A stretch of DNA of 64,000 nucleotides, taken from NCBI GenBank assembly GCA_963710675.1, contig CAVQBE010000021.1, forward strand, positions 1 to 64,000, given 5' to 3'. Source of the stretch: JACCZX01 sp963710675. Lineage in GTDB: Bacteria > Pseudomonadota > Gammaproteobacteria > Burkholderiales > Burkholderiaceae_F. Position 1 is the stretch's first letter; every line of letters begins with the position of its first letter. Positions 60,777 to 64,000 of this stretch are shown here, one piece after another. The translations under genes and the position numbers were made by a program. The notes under the pieces were generated by a model. The model was given only the letters and a program-made list of their open reading frames with translations, was not told the DNA's origin and did no database searches.

Positions 60777-61633
60777 TTGAACAGGTTGTTCACACTAAGT
60801 CTTATGTTGTTCGGTGCCTCGGTGTCCTTTGCGCAGCCCGGCACCAATTCGGTCCGTTGCGGCGAGGTCATCACGGTCAAGACGCATGACGGCAGCACAA
60901 CTCGCTACTCGCTCGCGTCGCCGACGCACACCAGCCCGCAGAGCAAAGCCATCGTGCTGGTCCTGCTCGTGGGTGGCAACGGGTACCTGAATCTCGACGA
61001 TGCAGGTTGCCCAAGATCGCTCAAAGGCAACTCGCTGGTGCGGTCGATCGAGCACTTTCGTGCAGCGGGTTTCTTTACTGCGTTGGTCGACGCGCCATCC
61101 ACTCATCATGACGTCGACGGATTGGAAGGCTTTCGCACGCACGCGCAGCACGCTGAAGATCTAGGCAAGGTCCTCGCAGACATCCAGGCGCGAACGAAGG
61201 GAAACACCTGGCTCGCCGGAACGAGTCGCGGTGCGATCTCTGCGGTCAACGCCGCATCACGGCTTACGCGGACCGGCCGCGCCCACGGGGGTTGTCCTGA
61301 CGTCGCCAGTCACTGCCGGCCAGAGCGGAGCAAGAAAGGCATGGGTGGCGCAATCGGTATTCGACCTGAAGCTCGAAGCGATCACTGTCCCGCTGCTTGT
61401 CGTGGGCCACGCCGATGACAGTTGCATCCGATCACCAGCAACCTGATTCCAAACATCGCCGCGCGCACCAACAGCACACGCGAACAAACCGTGACCGTGA
61501 CCGGCGGGCCCGGCAGCGCGTCGGAGCGCCGGCGATCGAGGCCTGCGAGGGTCGTTCTCCGCATGGCTTCATCGGTCAGGAAGCCGAAGTGGCCGCGGGT
61601 ATCGCACGTTTCGTGCTTGGGGGAAAGTACTAG
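60777..61633 (+). pseudogene. Secreted alpha/beta hydrolase, several frameshifts
   Basis: TTG 60777 starts a signal peptide (LFTLSLMLFGASVSFAQ). The N-terminal part has LVLLVGGNGYLNLDDAG and the nucleophile elbow TWLAGTSRGAISAVNA. After about 61270 the continuation is spread over three other frames: GVVLTSPVTAGQSGARKAWV, LEAITVPLLVVGHADDSC, NLIPNIAARTNSTREQTVTV and SPHGFIGQEAEVAAGIARFV. These complete a hydrolase with an acid Asp (GHADDSC) and His (SPHGF). At least three indels are needed, so this stretch is either a decayed gene or poorly sequenced. Confidence 0.7.
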
Positions 61634-61746
61634 GCCGTGAAACCCTCCGCGCTACCGCGATAACCTTTTACTCTGACGATCGCGAGTGCGGTGCCGCGGC
61701 TTAAGAGAAATAAAAATCGTAGAAAACTGATCGGACAGGAGACCCC

Positions 61747-62438
61747 ATGTACAAGGCATTCCGAAACACAGTGTTGTTTGGCGCTGGCGCACTGACACTC
61801 ATCAGCTGTTCGACCTTGCAGTCGCCGCAGCAAAGTCCCGGCAAAGACATGACATTTTTTATTACGAGCGTTGGTCCTGGTAAGGGCGGAGATCTTGGCG
61901 GGCTTGACGGTGCGGATCAACACTGTCAATCGCTTGCAAAGGCTGCCGGTGCGGGCAGCCGCACGTGGCGTGCTTATCTCGAGTACCCAGGCTCCGGCGC
62001 TCAGCGACCCGAAATTCGTCAATGCGCGTGATCGGATCGGCAGGGCCCGTGGCACAACGCCAAGGGCGTCATGATTGCAAACAGCGTTGAAGAGTTGCAC
62101 TCGGCCAAGAGCAACTTAACGAAGGACACAGCGCTGGACGAAAAGGGCCAGCCCGTCAACGATCGCACTCAGAAGCCGAATAAGCACGACATCCTGACCG
62201 GATCGCGACCGGACGGCACCGCCTTTGCCGGGCCGCCGTTTTCGGACATGACCTGCGGAAACTGGACCAAAAGCAGCAAGGAAGGCGCCGCAATGGTCGG
62301 ACATCACGATCGCGCAGGCCCGATTAACAATGCGTGGGCAACCTCCTGGAATTCCGCGCACCCGACGCTCGGATGCAGCCAGGAAACGTTCCCCCCACGG
62401 GCGGTGATGGCCTGTTCTATTGCTTCGCAGTGAAGTAG
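61747..62438 (+). pseudogene. Lipoprotein with lectin-like domain, frameshifts
   Basis: Start ATG 61747; lipoprotein signal FGAGALTLISCS with lipobox LISC. The mature part opens with MTFFITSVGPGKGGDLGGLD and then GADQHCQSLAKAAGAGSRTW, a pattern of small secreted lectin-like proteins. The frame shifts near 61985 and 62040, then again within the C6 run at 62391-62396; the final reading TGGDGLFYCFAVK ends at 62438. Indels in a homopolymer strongly suggest sequencing error. Confidence 0.7.
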
Positions 62439-62457
62439 ATAGTCGACTTTCGCCGCG

Positions 62458-62481
62458 CGAGGGAGCAGCATCGCTCCCTCG
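62458..62481 (+). terminator. Hairpin between lipoprotein gene and gfa
   Basis: CGAGGGAGC and GCTCCCTCG form a perfect 9-bp stem around a 6-base loop, 19 bp after the lipoprotein stop. The following bases (TCAG) lack a T run, so it is only a probable terminator. Confidence 0.45.
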
Positions 62482-62507
62482 TCAGTTCCCACCCAAGGAG
62501 GGCTTGA

Positions 62508-63089
62508 ATGGCAAAGCCGGTCTCCATCCATCCAGAGGTCGATCAAGGAAGCAAACCTGCCGCTGCCGGTTTCACTGGCGGCACTTTGTCGTGTCATTGC
62601 TCCGACAAGAAAGTGACGGTCGCAATCAGCGGCCAGGTGGCGCACAACCACGTTTGCGGCTGCACGAAATGCTGGAAGCCGGCCGGAGCTGTGTTCTCTC
62701 AGGTTGCGGTCATCCCACGCGACAAAGTGAGTGTGACTGCAAATCAGGACAAGCTAAAAGTCGTGGACGAGACAGCCACGATCAAGCGACACGCTTGCAA
62801 GGAGTGCGGCGTACACATGTTTGGACGTATAGAAAACAAGAACCACCCATTTTTCGGTCTGGACTTTATCCACACCGAGCTGTCACGCGACCGCGGGTGG
62901 GCGCCGCCCGAATTCGCAGCATTCGTCTCGTCGATCATCGAGTCCGGATTCGACCCGGCCAACATGGGCGCGGTCAGATCGCGACTGAAGGAGCTCGGGC
63001 TGGAACCCTACGACTGCCTGTCCCCGGCGCTGATGGACGCCATTGCGACACACACTGCAAAAGCTTCGGGCAGGATGGCAACCGCCTAG
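62508..63089 (+). CDS. gfa: S-(hydroxymethyl)glutathione synthase (Gfa)
   Basis: 193 residues, the Gfa length. Zinc sites: CHC in GGTLSCHCSDKKVT, CGCTKCW in HNHVCGCTKCWKPAG and CKECG in RHACKECGVHMFG. It catalyses or promotes formation of S-hydroxymethylglutathione in formaldehyde detoxification. The C-terminal part with PPEFAAFVSSIIESGFDP is also typical. AAGGAGG precedes the ATG. No adhC partner is beside it. Confidence 0.93.
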   Translation: MAKPVSIHPEVDQGSKPAAAGFTGGTLSCHCSDKKVTVAISGQVAHNHVCGCTKCWKPAGAVFSQVAVIPRDKVSVTANQDKLKVVDETATIKRHACKECGVHMFGRIENKNHPFFGLDFIHTELSRDRGWAPPEFAAFVSSIIESGFDPANMGAVRSRLKELGLEPYDCLSPALMDAIATHTAKASGRMATA

Positions 63090-63102
63090 ACGCTCGAGCG
63101 GC

Positions 63103-63316
63103 TTAACAAACCATCATGCGGTGAAAGGTGCCCTGTCTGGACTCGAGCATCCGATACGACTCAGGACACCGCTCAGCCGCCACGCTTTCCTTCGGGACAA
63201 CGCTGGCACCAAGCATCACCGAGCCAGTCGTGGCGCCATCGGCCGCTGGAGTGGCACATCCACCCAGCAGCAGAATGCCGACGAGGCACGGCTGCGACTT
63301 TTTGAGTGTTTTTCAT
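63103..63316 (-). pseudogene. Small lipoprotein, one frameshift in an A-run
   Basis: ATG 63316 followed by AAAAA; dropping one A gives MKTLKKSQPCLVGILLLGGC, a lipoprotein signal with lipobox LGGC. The mature peptide is short (ATPAADGATTGSVMLGASVV, then a Cys- and Arg-containing tail) and ends TAA at 63103-63105. The indel in an A5 run suggests a sequencing error. The function is unknown. Confidence 0.55.
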
Positions 63317-63378
63317 ATTGCAACGAGCCGCGTTGGCACATCCACCCCACGCGGCTCTTCGCCAGACCCACCATTCAT

Positions 63379-63627
63379 TTACGCAGCGCGCTTCATTGCC
63401 CGCACGTTGCTGCCGTTTCCGCGCGGCCGGTATGACCGACCGTCCAGCCGCCGCACACGATTCTTTTCATGACACAGATAACGCGGACCCATCGCTTCGC
63501 GCAACTCTTTGGCGCGCTGCTGAATGCGCTCGAGTTGTTCGGCCGGTGCCGCAACTTTTACCACCTCGACTTGCGCGGGAGTTATCCAATCCTCGATCGC
63601 TGCACTCATCCTTGGTTTGAATAGCAT
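63379..63627 (-). CDS. Small hypothetical protein
   Basis: 82 residues from ATG 63627 behind AAGGAG. The first half is helical with DWITPAQVEVVKVAAPAEQL and ERIQQRAKELREA; the second half is basic (EKNRVRRLDGRSYRPRGNGS). It could bind nucleic acid or a partner protein, but no family is recognised. It precedes the lipoprotein gene on the same strand. Confidence 0.55.
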   Translation of the reverse strand: MLFKPRMSAAIEDWITPAQVEVVKVAAPAEQLERIQQRAKELREAMGPRYLCHEKNRVRRLDGRSYRPRGNGSNVRAMKRAA

Positions 63628-63821
63628 CACACTTCTCCTTGGTTGTTAGGTCTAGCTGACCATACGATTCATGCAATGACAATCAGGAACAGTGCCAACC
63701 TGCGTTCCAAGCCCCTACCGTTTATCGGGCATGGAAGGCGGCGTGCCTGCAAGTAGATGAGGCAGTGCTCACTTGCAGTCTCACGAGCGTCGGCATTTCA
63801 ACAACAAAGCGTTGCCGTTAA

Positions 63822-64000
63822 ATGAAAATCGCTACGTTCAACATCAACAATATCAACCGCCGCCTATCGAACCTGCTGGCGTGGCTCGATCTGGCAAAGC
63901 CGGACGTCGTTTGTTTGCAAGAATTAAAGGCGGCTGATCAGGAATTCCCGATTGCAGCCATCGAATCCGCCGGCTATAGCGCCGCTTGGCGCGGGCAGCG
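63822..64000 (+). CDS. xthA: Exodeoxyribonuclease III, N-terminal part (cut by window)
   Basis: The first 59 residues, KIATFNINNINRRLSNLLAW and then LAKPDVVCLQELKAADQEFP, contain the conserved asparagine (N-I-N) and the metal-binding glutamate (LQELK) of the EEP/AP-endonuclease fold. XthA cleaves abasic sites and digests duplex DNA 3'-5' in base-excision repair. The rest lies beyond the right edge. The preceding 190 bp hold no other gene. Confidence 0.9.
   Translation, partial: MKIATFNINNINRRLSNLLAWLDLAKPDVVCLQELKAADQEFPIAAIESAGYSAAWRGQ

Overview
This is a GC-rich proteobacterial chromosome segment, most likely from a soil or freshwater betaproteobacterium close to Burkholderiales. The taxonomic guess rests on three things: a TonB-like protein with an Ala/Glu/Arg-rich linker at the left edge, a small acidic protein of a type I associate with Burkholderiales at 52.2-52.6 kb, and an integron attI-like region resembling that of class 1 integrons, which are thought to come from betaproteobacterial chromosomes.

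Left flank (1-27.0 kb). These are ordinary chromosomal genes: a TonB-like protein, a Tat-exported PhoD phosphatase, a DUF3500 protein, threonine aldolase, a broken lipoprotein, a MalT-type LuxR regulator split by frameshifts, and an ArsR/AHSA1 operon with a palindromic operator. They are followed by a redox cluster (NmrA-like protein, diheme and monoheme c-type cytochromes, flavodiiron-like metallo-beta-lactamase-fold protein), a DUF4124 protein, an APP1-type phosphatase, an aldo/keto reductase, a quinone oxidoreductase, a DUF488 protein, a hybrid histidine kinase, a luciferase-like monooxygenase and an AI-2E family transporter.

Centre (27.1-46.1 kb). The main feature is an integron gene-cassette array about 19 kb long. 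It holds about 30 small genes, all on the + strand. Twenty-four recognisable attC sites and at least four truncated ones separate them. Many attC sites are near-copies of one another, the pattern of a resident chromosomal integron. The left end carries a LexA-box-like palindrome at 27115-27134 and an attI-like site ending in GTTAGGC at 27239-27245, with short motifs shared with class 1 attI. No integrase gene is present: the AI-2E transporter gene ends only about 90 bp left of the LexA box, where intI should begin. I read this as an integron that kept its recombination platform but lost its integrase. Cassette products include an AAC(3)-I-like aminoglycoside acetyltransferase, three methyltransferases, three VOC proteins, a second GNAT protein, SnoaL-like and cupin proteins, RidA, a VIT-type metal transporter, a DHFR/RibD-like reductase, hydrolases and many small membrane or secreted proteins of unknown function.

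Right flank (46.4-64 kb). This holds an EEP-family phosphodiesterase, an MFS transporter, an MlaE/MlaD/lipoprotein lipid-transport cluster without an ATPase, YaeQ, an HtrA-like protease, a processive glycosyltransferase, a hydroxyacid dehydrogenase, a small ion channel, a DUF885 protein, an SMP-30 lactonase, hydrolase and lipoprotein genes, a Gfa-type glutathione-dependent protein, and the start of exonuclease III (xthA) at the right edge.

About a dozen flank genes are split by single-base frameshifts, several in homopolymer runs. This points to sequencing indels at least as much as to real pseudogenes. No rRNA, tRNA, CRISPR array, transposase or prophage gene was recognised.
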